The notes under the pieces are model-generated. The model ran no database searches, had not been told where the DNA came from, and saw nothing but the letters and a program-made list of their open reading frames with translations. 64,000 nt of DNA from GCA-2683135 sp964507445 (lineage in GTDB: Bacteria; Planctomycetota; GCA-002687715): contig CAZDQF010000021.1 in assembly GCA_964507445.1 (NCBI GenBank), positions 1 through 64,000 of the forward strand, given 5' to 3'. Below, one piece after another: positions 7,933-17,626 of the stretch. Positions within the stretch are counted from its first letter, which is position 1, and the number at the start of each line of letters is the position of its first letter. The translations under genes and the position numbers were made by a program.

Positions 7933-9684
7933 ATGCGATTCGGTCGGACATTGGTGGCGGTGTGGGTGATCCTGGTCCTGGCGACGGCCTGCGGCAAGGA
8001 GGAGGCCGCTCCTGCGGCCCGGGCCCGACCGGTCACGGTCATCACCATGGCGTCGGAGACCCCGGTGCGGGACGGGGACATGGTGGGGGTGGCGGAGTCG
8101 TTCCGAGAGGAGGACATCGGCCTCGAGGTGGCGGGCCGGGTCCTCTTCGCCGCGCGCCTCGGATCCGAGGTTCAGGGCCCCGTCCTCGACGCCGCCGGCG
8201 CCATCTCCGAAGGAGCGGAGGGGTCGGTCCTGGCGACCCTGGACACCACCCGTTACGAGCTGGCGGCGCGCTCCGCCAAGCTGTCCCTCGACGCCTCCAA
8301 GTCGACCCTGAAGACACGGGAGGTGGACGCCACGGTGGCCGCCCCCGCGGAGGTGAGTCGTTCCAAGGCCCAGGCGGCGGCGGCCAAGGAGGAGATCTCC
8401 GCCGCCCAGGCGGACGTGAAGGCCAGGCAGGCGGCGTTCCAGCTGGCGAAGGAGAACCTCGCCAGAGAGCAGAGCCTGAACGCCAGCGGCTCGGGTACGG
8501 AGCAGGACCTGGACAACGCGCAACGGGATTTCGACTCCGCCGAGGCGCGCCTGACCCAGTCCCTGTCCGTGGTGGACGCCAAGACCCAGTCCTACAACGC
8601 CGCCCAGGCGGCGGTGTCCGCGGCGGAGGCGAACCTGAACCTGAAGGCGGCGAAGGTGGCGGAGGCTCGCGCCGAGGTGGCGCGCCTCGAGAACGAGGTG
8701 GCCCGGGCCCAGCAGGATCTCCATGACTGCACCCTGCACGCGCCGTTCACGGGGCGTGTCACCCGGGAGATCGTGGGCCGCGGCGGCATTGTCGCCAGCG
8801 GCCAGCCGGTGCTCCACCTGACCATGATGGATCCCATCAAGCTGGTGGCCACCGTGACCGGAGAGCAGAGCCGCATGTTGCCGTCGGGGCGGCGTGTGCG
8901 GGCGACCCCGTCCGGCGTCTCCTTGCCGGGAGGCGTCACGGAGTTGAGCGGCACCGTCATCGGCAAGCCGGAGGTGGCGGACGCGGCGACCCGCACCTTC
9001 CGCGTGGAGATCCTGGTGCGGAACCGGAACCGCGCTGGCGGGGGAGACCAGGGGACCCAGCTGATCCGGAACGTGATGCCCGTCCTGCGGCGGGACCCGG
9101 CGGGCAACGGGCCCCTCCACGTCGCCGCGGACGCGGTGTTCGAGGACGCGGGCAAGTCCTGGGTGTTGCGCCTGGTGAAGGCCGCTGACGAGGATCGCAA
9201 CGTGCTCGAGGTCGGCAAGGTGTACAAACCGGAGCGGGTGGAGGTGCAGCGCACCGGCCGGTTCTTCACCATCGTGAGCTGGAACTTCGCGGAGATCGCC
9301 AGCGGCTCCGGCCTGGAGCCGAGGGACATCCTGGTGCTCAATCCGACGCCGGACTCGGAGAAGGGGATCTCCATCGCCGGTTACGACTGGCTGATACGTC
9401 CTGGTGATCTGGTGCCCCTCAACCTCGACATGGGCGAGCTCCAGGCGGGGTTCTACGTCCCCATCCGGGCCATCCGCAACCTCAACGGTCGCACCAGCGT
9501 GCTGGTGGTCGGCGCCGGGAACGAGGCGGAGGAGCGCGTGGTGACGGTGCATGAGACCTGGCGGGATCGACGTCGCGTGGAGGGGGTGTCGGCTGGAGAC
9601 CGGGTGGTCGTGGATGGCCTGCACTACGTGGCCTCCGGTGACGCGGTCAACCCGACCCAGGCGGAGTCGGGGGCCGGGCAATGA
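7933..9684 (+). CDS. RND efflux periplasmic adaptor (HlyD/AcrA family) lipoprotein
   Basis: 583 residues. Start at ATG 7933 with GGAGG six bases upstream; the frame continues far upstream but without a signal sequence. The signal ends in ATAC, so acylation on Cys20 is likely. A barrel-sandwich half leads into a long Ala/Glu/Lys-rich coiled-coil hairpin (about residues 110-260), closed by the CTLHAPFTGRVTREIVGRGGIV block typical of the second lipoyl half. The beta-barrel and membrane-proximal domains follow. At 583 residues it is much longer than most adaptors (about 350-420). The extra length is largely a C-terminal extension and the insert around SWNFAEIASGSGLEPRDILVL. It should bridge the pump encoded next to an outer-membrane channel; no TolC-like gene is adjacent. 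Its stop overlaps the pump start (ATGA). Confidence 0.93.
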   Translation: MRFGRTLVAVWVILVLATACGKEEAAPAARARPVTVITMASETPVRDGDMVGVAESFREEDIGLEVAGRVLFAARLGSEVQGPVLDAAGAISEGAEGSVLATLDTTRYELAARSAKLSLDASKSTLKTREVDATVAAPAEVSRSKAQAAAAKEEISAAQADVKARQAAFQLAKENLAREQSLNASGSGTEQDLDNAQRDFDSAEARLTQSLSVVDAKTQSYNAAQAAVSAAEANLNLKAAKVAEARAEVARLENEVARAQQDLHDCTLHAPFTGRVTREIVGRGGIVASGQPVLHLTMMDPIKLVATVTGEQSRMLPSGRRVRATPSGVSLPGGVTELSGTVIGKPEVADAATRTFRVEILVRNRNRAGGGDQGTQLIRNVMPVLRRDPAGNGPLHVAADAVFEDAGKSWVLRLVKAADEDRNVLEVGKVYKPERVEVQRTGRFFTIVSWNFAEIASGSGLEPRDILVLNPTPDSEKGISIAGYDWLIRPGDLVPLNLDMGELQAGFYVPIRAIRNLNGRTSVLVVGAGNEAEERVVTVHETWRDRRRVEGVSAGDRVVVDGLHYVASGDAVNPTQAESGAGQ

Positions 9685-12600
9685 ACCTGACCGCCTTCGC
9701 GGTTCGCCACCGCTCCATCATCTGGGCGTTCGTGCTGGGGCTCACCGTGTTCGGTGTCTCCACCTTCCTCTCCATGTCCCGCCGGGAGAACCCACAGATC
9801 AAGATCCGTACCTGCGTGATCTCCACGGTCTGGCCCGGGGCGACGGCCAGCCAGGTGGAGGACCTGGTCACCGATCCCATCGAGACGGAGATCGAGAAGA
9901 TCAGCGAGGTGGAGGAGATCCGCTCCGAGTCCCGCACCGGCCTGTCCATCATCTTCGTGGACATGGACGAGCGGCTCAACGAAGTGGACCAGCTCTGGGA
10001 CATCGTCCGCAACAAGGTGGACCTGGCCGCAGCCAAGCTCCCCAGCGGCTGCCGCAAGCCTTATGTGAACTCCGACTTCGGGGATGTGTATGACGTGGTG
10101 CTGGCCATGCGCCAGACGCCGCTCCCTGGTGAGGACACGATCACCCACCCCTACAGCTACCGACAGCTGGAGGTGATCTCGGAGACCCTGGAGGACCAGC
10201 TGAAGGCCATCGACTCCGTGGCCAAGGTGGACACGTTGGGGATCCAGGACGAGGTCATCGACGTGGAGATCCAGACCGGTGAGTGGGCCAAGGTGGCGCT
10301 CACCGTGGACCGCCTGCGGGGGCTCCTGCAGGCGCGGAACATCACCACCTCCGGTGGGCAGGTGAGCACGGAGGACGGCCGCTACTCCGTGACCCCCACG
10401 GGCGAATTCACGGACCTGGACCAGATCGGCTCCACCATCGTGGACCTGACCGACGGGACCATCCCCGTCGAGCTGAGCGAGCTGCCGGTCGAGGTCAACC
10501 GCACCTACGTGGACCCCGCCGTCTCCCGCTTCCGCTATCTGGAGCCGGGGCGAGATGTCGCCCCTTGCCTGCTGATCTGCGTCTCCATGAAGGAGGGCTC
10601 CAACGTCGTGCAGATGGGGGAGGACGTGGCCGCGCGGGTGGCCTCGCTGAACGCGACCACGCTGCCGCCGGACATCGAGCTGACCCGCATCAACGACCTG
10701 CCGCGTCAGGTGGACGTGCTGGTCAAGAGCTTCATGAACAACCTGCTGCAGGCGGTGGTCATCGTCATCGCCGTGGCCCTGATGATGATGGGTTGGCGGG
10801 CGGCGTTGATCATGGCGACGGCCATCCCGCTCTCCATGATCTCCACCCTGGCCATCGTCAGTCAGCTGGGGGTCGAGCTGGAGCAGTTCTCCATCGCGTC
10901 CCTCATCATCGCCATGGGGATGGTGGTGGACAACGCCATCGTGGTCTCCGACAACACCCTCTGCGAGATGAAGCGCAAGGGCCAGAGCAAGGAGCGGAGC
11001 GTCATTCGAGGCGCCTGGGATCTGACGATCCCCATGCTCACCTCCACCCTGACGACGGTGGGGGCCTTCGCGGGGATGCTGACCATCGTCGGTTCCACGG
11101 GGGAGTTCGTGCGCAGCCTCCCCATCGTGGTCGCCACGACCCTGCTGCTGAGCTATGTCATCGCCATGATGGTGACCCCCATCATGTGTCTGATCCTGCT
11201 GAAGCCCGAGGCCGAGCACCCCAAGGGCAAGCGCTCCCTGTTCGCCATGCTGGTCGGCGTCATCACCCGGAAGAAGCCCGCTCCCGCTCCGGACCCGGAG
11301 CCCGCCGGTGCTCCGAAGGTCGGCGTCGTGGAGCGGGTCTACGGCGGCCTCGTGCGGTGGTGCCTGCGCAACCGCCTCATCACCCTGAGCGTGGCGGGGG
11401 CGTCGGTGGTGGGCGCCGTGTCCCTGGTCCCCTCCATCGGCAACGAGTTCTTCCCCCAGGGGGTCCGGGATCAGTTCTTCATCCACGTGTGGCTACCGGA
11501 GGGCTCCTCTCTGCAGGCCACGGAGCGGGTCTGCGCCAAGGTGGAGGACATCCTGGTGGAGACCAGCCGTACGGAGATCAACGGAGAGTCCGTGGAGCGG
11601 CTGGCCAGCGCCACGTCGTTCGTGGGCACCGGCGGACCGCGGCTGACCCTGACGTTGCAGCCCGAGCAGACCTTCCCCAACTACGCCCACATCCTCGTCA
11701 ACACCACCAACGGGCTCTACACCAACGCCTGGGCGGACCAGGTGCGGGCGCAGGTGGAGGAGATCCCCGAGGCCCAGGTGGACGTCCGTCGCTACGAGCT
11801 GGGCCCATACATCAAGCGGCCGGTGGAGTTCAAGCTGGTGGGTGACGACGCCGACGTGCTGCGGGCCAGGGGCGACGCCATGTTGCAGGTCATGCGCTCC
11901 ACGGCGGGTTCCAAGAACCCGTCCACGGACTGGCGCAACGCCACCTACGAGATGCGCATCGAGGTGGATGACCGGGCGGCGAACCTGGCGGGGGTCACCA
12001 ACCTGGCCCTGGCGGACACCCTCAGCACGGTCATCTCGGGCGGCTACCTGACCACCTATCGAGAGGGCGACCACACCATGAAGGTGCTCCTTCGGGTGAG
12101 CAAGGATCGCCGCGAGCAGCTCCTCGACGGCCTCGACGGCATCTACGTCAACGGCGCCCGGGGGAAGGTGCCCCTCGGCTCCATCGCCAAGGTGGTGGCG
12201 GACTGGCAGCCGTCCGTCATCGCCCGCCTGGATCAGCGGCGTTGTATCCGCATCGGCGGGCTCGCGGCGCCGGGCCATCTGCCCAACGGCGTGGCCAACG
12301 CTGCTCGGCCCGGTCTCGAGGAGGTGATGGCGGACCTCCCGGCGACCTACTCCCTCGAAGACGGCGGCTCCGTGGAGAAGACGCAGGAGTCCGGAGAGAA
12401 GCTCCGGGTCGCGTTCACCATCAGCGTGGCGCTCATCCTCATCACCCTGATCTGCCAGTACAACTCGTTCGCCATGCCGGTCCTGGTGTTGCTGAGCGTG
12501 CCCCTCTCCCTGGTGGGAGCGCTGGTGGGCCTGTTCGTCACCGGCTGGCCGCTCGGGTTCATGCCCAGCCTCGGCATCCTGGCCCTGGCGGGGATCGTCA

Positions 12601-12920
12601 TCAACAACGCCATCATCCTGTTCGACACCATCGAGACGAACATCAAGGAGGGGGTGCCGGTGCACGAGGCCATCGCCGCTGCGGGGGCGGCGCGCATGCG
12701 TCCCATCATGCTGTCCATGCTGACCACCGTCGGCGGGCTTGTCCCGTTGGCATTGTTCGGCGGCCCCATGTGGGCGGGGATGGCGTGGGCCATGGTGTTC
12801 GGGCTGGTGATCTCCACGGCCATGACGCTGCTGGTGACCCCCACCGTGTACAGCGTCGCCGCGGAGGTGCTCAAGATCCGTCGCGTGGAGGTCGACCCGT
12901 CCGCGAACGCGGCCGGGTGA
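9681..12920 (+). CDS. RND family multidrug/solute efflux permease
   Basis: 1079 residues, the normal length for an AcrB/HAE-type pump. The N-terminus has a single membrane span and then the SRRENPQIKIRT block common in this family. Two large periplasmic loops alternate with clusters of hydrophobic helices. Family blocks include LIIAMGMVVDNAIVVSDN in the first half, and PLSLVGALVGLFVTGWPLGFM and ALAGIVINNAIILFD in the second. A Pro-rich cytoplasmic linker (residues about 525-545) separates the halves. It should use the proton gradient to export substrates; the substrate cannot be read from sequence. Start and stop codons overlap the adaptor by four bases, so the two are made together. Confidence 0.95.
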   Translation: MNLTAFAVRHRSIIWAFVLGLTVFGVSTFLSMSRRENPQIKIRTCVISTVWPGATASQVEDLVTDPIETEIEKISEVEEIRSESRTGLSIIFVDMDERLNEVDQLWDIVRNKVDLAAAKLPSGCRKPYVNSDFGDVYDVVLAMRQTPLPGEDTITHPYSYRQLEVISETLEDQLKAIDSVAKVDTLGIQDEVIDVEIQTGEWAKVALTVDRLRGLLQARNITTSGGQVSTEDGRYSVTPTGEFTDLDQIGSTIVDLTDGTIPVELSELPVEVNRTYVDPAVSRFRYLEPGRDVAPCLLICVSMKEGSNVVQMGEDVAARVASLNATTLPPDIELTRINDLPRQVDVLVKSFMNNLLQAVVIVIAVALMMMGWRAALIMATAIPLSMISTLAIVSQLGVELEQFSIASLIIAMGMVVDNAIVVSDNTLCEMKRKGQSKERSVIRGAWDLTIPMLTSTLTTVGAFAGMLTIVGSTGEFVRSLPIVVATTLLLSYVIAMMVTPIMCLILLKPEAEHPKGKRSLFAMLVGVITRKKPAPAPDPEPAGAPKVGVVERVYGGLVRWCLRNRLITLSVAGASVVGAVSLVPSIGNEFFPQGVRDQFFIHVWLPEGSSLQATERVCAKVEDILVETSRTEINGESVERLASATSFVGTGGPRLTLTLQPEQTFPNYAHILVNTTNGLYTNAWADQVRAQVEEIPEAQVDVRRYELGPYIKRPVEFKLVGDDADVLRARGDAMLQVMRSTAGSKNPSTDWRNATYEMRIEVDDRAANLAGVTNLALADTLSTVISGGYLTTYREGDHTMKVLLRVSKDRREQLLDGLDGIYVNGARGKVPLGSIAKVVADWQPSVIARLDQRRCIRIGGLAAPGHLPNGVANAARPGLEEVMADLPATYSLEDGGSVEKTQESGEKLRVAFTISVALILITLICQYNSFAMPVLVLLSVPLSLVGALVGLFVTGWPLGFMPSLGILALAGIVINNAIILFDTIETNIKEGVPVHEAIAAAGAARMRPIMLSMLTTVGGLVPLALFGGPMWAGMAWAMVFGLVISTAMTLLVTPTVYSVAAEVLKIRRVEVDPSANAAG

Positions 12921-12924
12921 TCAC

Positions 12925-13638
12925 GTGGGTAAGCGCAGGAAGACCGGACGTCGTCACTACCTGGCCGAGTCCCGCCGGTGGGACACGGCGGTGCTGCTGG
13001 TGGTGCCGCTGCTGGTGCTGTACGAGGTGGGGCTGCTGGTCTTCTCCGACGGGTCCGTGCGCAACGCCGCGGACGTGGTGATGACCCGCTACCTGCTGCA
13101 CCTGGGGAGCGGTCGCGCGGCGTTGATCCTCAACGGCTGCGTCCTCCTGGTGTTCCTGGCGGCGGCGATCAAGCGGGGGCAGCGCGCCACCCCGGGCTTG
13201 CTGAGCATGGTGGTGGTGGAGAGCGCCCTGTGGTCCTTCACCCTGCCGCTGCTGGGGTGGTTGATGGAGCGGCTGGCCGCCTTGAGCGCTGCACCGGACG
13301 TCACCCTCTGGGGGGACCTGGCCCTGGGGATCGGGGCGGGGGTCTACGAGGAGCTCCTGTTCCGCCTTGGGCTCCTGTCCGTGAGCTACCTGCTCCTGCA
13401 TCGGCTCCTGGGGCTGGACCCCATCTGGGCCGCGGTGACGGCGCTGCTGCTGTCCGCGGGGCTGTTCAGCGGGTTTCATCACTGGGGAGAATTTGGGGAA
13501 GACTGGGACACCTGGCGCTTCGTGTTCCGCTTCCTGGCAGGGCTCGTCCTGGGGGGCCTGTTCCTGTGCCGGGGGCTGGCTGTGGCCTGCTGGACCCACG
13601 CCCTCTACAACGTCCATGTGATCCTGGCCGCCGGCTGA
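12925..13638 (+). CDS. CPBP family intramembrane metalloprotease (CAAX/Abi type)
   Basis: 237 residues from a GTG start four bases after the pump stop. It is hydrophobic throughout with about six to seven likely membrane segments. Three signature motifs of the family are present in order: EELLFR (glutamates of the EExxxR motif), FHHWGEFG (the His motif), and a final His in WTHALYN. These residues should form an intramembrane metal site. Members cleave prenylated proteins or unrelated membrane substrates in various bacteria; the substrate here is unknown. Its position after an efflux system is probably operon convenience rather than function. Confidence 0.87.
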   Translation: MGKRRKTGRRHYLAESRRWDTAVLLVVPLLVLYEVGLLVFSDGSVRNAADVVMTRYLLHLGSGRAALILNGCVLLVFLAAAIKRGQRATPGLLSMVVVESALWSFTLPLLGWLMERLAALSAAPDVTLWGDLALGIGAGVYEELLFRLGLLSVSYLLLHRLLGLDPIWAAVTALLLSAGLFSGFHHWGEFGEDWDTWRFVFRFLAGLVLGGLFLCRGLAVACWTHALYNVHVILAAG

Positions 13639-13743
13639 GTCGGACCGGTCGCTGTCGGTCATCACGTGTAGAATCGCGCCTCGCCCCGGACACGTCGCGA
13701 TCCACGTCTTGCGCGTGGCCGGAGGCCTCTTCCAGGAACCGCA

Positions 13744-14640
13744 ATGGCCACCGACGTTCATCCAGGTCCCCTTGGTCCGGTCCGCACCCTGCTCGGACTG
13801 ATCAAGTTCTCCCACACCCTGTTCGCGCTGCCCTGGGCGCTGGCGGGGCTGCTGCTGGGGTCCGGTGGGTGGCCCGCCTGGCGGGTCCTGGCCTGGGTGC
13901 TCGTGGCCATGGTGGGCGCGCGGACCGCGGCCATGACCTGGAACCGGCTGGTGGATCGGCGCCTGGACGCCACCAACCCGCGTACGGCGACCCGACCCTC
14001 CGTTACCGGGGCGGTGTCACCGGCGGCCATGCTCTTGATGACCGGGCTGGCGGCGGCGGCGTTCGTGGCGGCCGCCTATCAACTCAATCCCCTCTGCGGT
14101 CACCTCGCCTGGCCCACGCTCGCGTTCCTCCTGTTCTACAGCCACACCAAGCGCTTCACGCCGGCGGCCCACTGGGTCCTCGGTGTGGGCTTGGGCTTGT
14201 CCCCCCTCGGCGCCTATCTGGCGGCACGAGGCGGCTTCGACGCAGGCGCCGGAGCGGCGGCGGCCATGGGCTTCGCAGTGGCGACCTGGACCGCGGGATT
14301 CGACATCCTCTACGCGTGCCAGGACGTGGAACACGATCGCCGGGAGGGCCTCCACTCGGTCCCCGCCCGGCTGGGCATCGCCGGGGCGCTGAACGTCGCC
14401 CGTACGTGTCATGCGTTGGTGCCTCCGGCCTTGCTCCTGTCCTGGTACCTGGGGGGCCTCGGGCCCGTCTACCTGGGCGGGGTGATGGTGGTGGCGGCGT
14501 TGCTGGTCTGGGAGCATCGACTGGTGAAGCCTGACGACCTGTCGCGGGTCGGGCCGGCGTTCTTCCAGATGAACGTGGCCATCGCCCTGGTGATGCTGCT
14601 GGCGACGGCTGCTGATCTGGTCTCGGGGGGCGCCTCGTGA
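13744..14640 (+). CDS. UbiA-family polyprenyltransferase
   Basis: 298 residues, multi-spanning. Both aspartate-rich motifs of the superfamily are present: NRLVDRRLDATNPRT near residues 75-90, and DVEHDRREGLHSVP near residue 195. They bind the prenyl diphosphate through magnesium and face the cytoplasm. It attaches a polyprenyl tail to an aromatic acceptor, most likely in quinone biosynthesis. The sequence resembles the 4-hydroxybenzoate branch, which in bacteria using the futalosine route is often the menaquinone enzyme MqnP; I cannot separate UbiA from MqnP by eye. The GTG start of holA overlaps its stop by four bases. Confidence 0.85.
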   Translation: MATDVHPGPLGPVRTLLGLIKFSHTLFALPWALAGLLLGSGGWPAWRVLAWVLVAMVGARTAAMTWNRLVDRRLDATNPRTATRPSVTGAVSPAAMLLMTGLAAAAFVAAAYQLNPLCGHLAWPTLAFLLFYSHTKRFTPAAHWVLGVGLGLSPLGAYLAARGGFDAGAGAAAAMGFAVATWTAGFDILYACQDVEHDRREGLHSVPARLGIAGALNVARTCHALVPPALLLSWYLGGLGPVYLGGVMVVAALLVWEHRLVKPDDLSRVGPAFFQMNVAIALVMLLATAADLVSGGAS

Positions 14641-15755
14641 TCAAGGCGGTGGACTTCATCAAGCAGGATGTGGACGCGGGTGTTCGCTTCGCCGTCCTCA
14701 CCGGTGAGGAGGACTACCTCCGTGAGCAGGCGACGCAGCGCATCCTTGCCGCGATCCCGGACGAGGTGGAGGTGCAGCTCTTCGACGGCGGCGATGTCAC
14801 CCTGAGCGAGCTCCTCGACGACCTGAGGATGGTTGGGTTGTTCGGTGGAGAGCGGCTGATCCGGCTCGGCAATGCGGACGCCTTCGTCAAGGAGCACGAG
14901 AAGGCCCTGGTGCGGTTCTTCGAGGAAGGGGAGGCGGTGCAGCGCCTCATCGTGGAAGGCAAGGCGCTCATGGGGAAGGGGCGGAAGACCCTCCCCAAGC
15001 GCGGGTTCGTAGCCGCCGCGGCGAAGTTGGGGGCCCTGGTGGTCCAGTGTGACCCGCTGTTCGACGCCCCGTTCCAGGGGCGCGGCCCGGCCTGGCAGTC
15101 GCCGCTCTCCCGCTGGGTGGTGGACCGGGCAGCGAGTCTCGGCAAGGGCCTGTCCATGGAGGACGCCTACACCCTCCATCGGATGGTGGGGAACAAGCTG
15201 CGGGAACTGGACGGAGAGGTCAAGAAGCTCGCTACCTTCGTGAAGGACGCGCCGCGGATCACCTCCGAGGACATCGAGCGGTGCGTGGGGGAGGGGCGGC
15301 TGGCTCCCGTGTTCGATCTCGCTGACGCGGTGGCCGGTCGCAACGGCGGTGAGGCACTGGAGCAGAGCCAGCTGCTGTTCGATCGAGGCATGAGCATCAA
15401 CGGCCGCCACGTCCACGACCACCAGTCCATCGCCTTGAGCACCCTGTTCTGGATCGGCGCTCGCATGCGCAAGGTGGCGCGGGCCCGGGAGATGATGGCG
15501 GGGGGGGACAGCTTCGATGAGGCGGCCAAGGCCGTCGGAGAGAACCCGTTCTTCCGGGATCGACTGCGAGCACAGGTGGAGGCGTGGAAGGACGAGGCGG
15601 CGCTGCGTCGCCTGTTCAACACCCTCGTCACGGTGGAGCGCGAGCTGAAGTCCGGAGGGGGCTCGCCTCGCGTGCTGCTGGATCGTTTCCTGGTCATCGC
15701 CGTGGGAGTGCCGCGCCGGATGGCGGCGGCTGGAGGTCGTTCATGGCGCCGTTGA
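14637..15755 (+). CDS. holA: DNA polymerase III subunit delta
   Basis: 372 residues from a GTG start overlapping the ubiA-like stop (GTGA). The order of elements fits HolA: an N-terminal GEEDYLREQ segment, FDGGDVTLSELLDDLRMVGLFGGERLI, a lid region, and the C-terminal helical collar with EDIERCVGEG and VFDLADAVAGRN. In the clamp loader it contacts and opens the sliding clamp. The length is close to family norms (about 340) with a short insert around QGRGPAWQSPLSRW. It overlaps mutL by 13 bases, so DNA replication and mismatch repair genes are co-transcribed here. Confidence 0.9.
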   Translation: MIKAVDFIKQDVDAGVRFAVLTGEEDYLREQATQRILAAIPDEVEVQLFDGGDVTLSELLDDLRMVGLFGGERLIRLGNADAFVKEHEKALVRFFEEGEAVQRLIVEGKALMGKGRKTLPKRGFVAAAAKLGALVVQCDPLFDAPFQGRGPAWQSPLSRWVVDRAASLGKGLSMEDAYTLHRMVGNKLRELDGEVKKLATFVKDAPRITSEDIERCVGEGRLAPVFDLADAVAGRNGGEALEQSQLLFDRGMSINGRHVHDHQSIALSTLFWIGARMRKVARAREMMAGGDSFDEAAKAVGENPFFRDRLRAQVEAWKDEAALRRLFNTLVTVERELKSGGGSPRVLLDRFLVIAVGVPRRMAAAGGRSWRR

Positions 15756-17623
15756 TCCGAGTGCTGCCGGAGGAGATCGCCAACCGCATCGCCGCCGGGG
15801 AGGTGGTGGAGCGACCGGCGTCCGTGGTCAAGGAGCTGGTAGAGAACGCCCTGGACGCGGACGCTCGGCACATCGAGATCGAGCTGGAAGGGGGAGGCAC
15901 TCGTCTCGTCCGGGTCCGTGATGACGGACACGGCATGGCGGCGGAGGACCTGGCCCTCTGCGTCCAGTCACACGCGACCAGCAAGATCGCGGCGGTGGAG
16001 GACCTGTTCCGGGTGGCGTCCTTCGGCTTCCGCGGCGAGGCCCTGCCGAGCATCGCCTCCGTCTCCGAGCTCACCATGCTGTCGCGGCAGGCGCAGGATG
16101 AGGTGGGCGCGCGGCTGCGATCCCGCGGCGGTGACGTGGAGGGCCCGACGCCTGCCGGGGGACCCGTGGGGACCACCGTGGAGGTGCGAAACCTGTTCTT
16201 CAATGTCCCGGCCCGGCGCAAGTTCCTCAAGGCCGAGCGGACCGAGCTGGGTCACGCCCTGGAGGCGGTGACCCGGCTGCTCCTGCCGGAGCCGGAGGTG
16301 GGGGCGCGGATCATCCACAACGGCAAGAAGGTCCTGGAGGTCGCGCCCGACGACGACCTGCGGGGGCGCATCGGCGCCTTGTTCGGCCGTCGGGTGGCCG
16401 AGCCCCTGCTGGAGTGCGACACCCGGAGCGGCGACCTGAGGCTGAGGGCGTTGTTCGGGCCGCCGTCCCAGGTGCGTGGCAACTCCCGGCATCAGTACCT
16501 CTTCCTCAACGGGCGCTACATCAAGGACCGGAGCCTGGGCTTCGCCCTAAAGGAAGCTTATCGCGGCCTCATCATGCCCAAGGACCATCCGGTGGCGTTC
16601 CTCTTCATAGACATGAACCCCGCCGAAGTGGACGTGAACGTCCACCCGACGAAGACGGAGGTCCGGTTCCGTGATCGCGACCGTCTGTTCGGGCTGGTGC
16701 GCGGCGGGTTGCGTTCCCGCTTGTCGGAGAGCGGCGAGGATCGCCCCCTCCGGATGAGCGCTCCGTCGGTGTCCCCGAGCGTCGCTCGCGCGGACATGCT
16801 CCAGACCCTGGAGCAGGAGCTGTTCTCCGGGGCGGAGGCCTCGGCTGAGGCGGAGGGCGGTGCCGCCGCGGTGCGTCCGGCGCCGGCGGATCGGGCCGCG
16901 GCCGCGGCTGTGCCGTCCGCGTCATCGTCGCCGCCGGCGGCCGCCTTCACGGCGAGAGCGGAAGGGGCGGCGGAGGACACGGTCAACAACCCGTGCCGCT
17001 CCCACGGTCGGGTCCGGCCGGTCCCCGTGGCGGAAGCAGACGCCGGGCAGTCCGGTCGGTTCCTCCAGATCCACCGGAGCTACATTGTGGTGGAGAGCCC
17101 CGAAGGCCTCCGCATCGTGGACCAGCACGCCCTCCACGAGCGGCGGCTGTACGAGGAGCTCCTGCAACGGCTGGAGACGGCGGAGGGGGAGGACCAGCGG
17201 CTCCTCGTGCCGGAGGTGGTGGACCTTGGCGCCGCGGATCAGGCGGTGTTGCTGGATCGACTGGAGGACCTGGCGGCCCTCGGGATCGAGCTGGAGGCCT
17301 TCGGCGGCAACAGCGTCTGCCTGCGCTCCGTTCCCATGGTGCTCTCGAAGGCCGGCGCGGAGCAGCTGGTCCTGGGGTTGGTCTCGACCCTTCGGGACGA
17401 GAAGCGACGGCTGGATCGCAGGTCACTCTGCGCGGAGGTGGCCGCGAACCTCGCCTGCCGCGCCGCCGTGAAGTTCAACGACTCGCTGCCGGATGAGGAG
17501 ATCGCGGCCTTGCTGGCCTGGGCAGCCGCTCATCCGGAGGCGCGCAATTGTCCTCACGGCAGGCCGGTGTCCGTGTCCGTGGACCTGAGGGAACTGGAGA
17601 ACCAGTTCCAGCGCAAGAAGTAG
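15743..17623 (+). CDS. mutL: DNA mismatch repair protein MutL
   Basis: 626 residues from ATG 15743, which has GGAGGT five bases upstream. The open frame extends into holA, but the family start (LPEEIANRIAAGEVVERP) fixes the N-terminus. The GHKL ATPase motifs are clear: ELVENALDA, DDGHGM, ATSKI and GFRGEALPSI. A Pro/Ala-rich linker (about residues 340-430) leads to the dimerisation domain. The C-terminus has DQHALHERRLYEE, matching the DQHA(X)2E(X)4E metal site of endonuclease-type MutL, plus ACRAAVK and CPHGRP. So this MutL probably nicks DNA itself, as expected where MutH is lacking. Confidence 0.96.
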   Translation: MAPLIRVLPEEIANRIAAGEVVERPASVVKELVENALDADARHIEIELEGGGTRLVRVRDDGHGMAAEDLALCVQSHATSKIAAVEDLFRVASFGFRGEALPSIASVSELTMLSRQAQDEVGARLRSRGGDVEGPTPAGGPVGTTVEVRNLFFNVPARRKFLKAERTELGHALEAVTRLLLPEPEVGARIIHNGKKVLEVAPDDDLRGRIGALFGRRVAEPLLECDTRSGDLRLRALFGPPSQVRGNSRHQYLFLNGRYIKDRSLGFALKEAYRGLIMPKDHPVAFLFIDMNPAEVDVNVHPTKTEVRFRDRDRLFGLVRGGLRSRLSESGEDRPLRMSAPSVSPSVARADMLQTLEQELFSGAEASAEAEGGAAAVRPAPADRAAAAAVPSASSSPPAAAFTARAEGAAEDTVNNPCRSHGRVRPVPVAEADAGQSGRFLQIHRSYIVVESPEGLRIVDQHALHERRLYEELLQRLETAEGEDQRLLVPEVVDLGAADQAVLLDRLEDLAALGIELEAFGGNSVCLRSVPMVLSKAGAEQLVLGLVSTLRDEKRRLDRRSLCAEVAANLACRAAVKFNDSLPDEEIAALLAWAAAHPEARNCPHGRPVSVSVDLRELENQFQRKK

Positions 17624-17626
17624 GGG

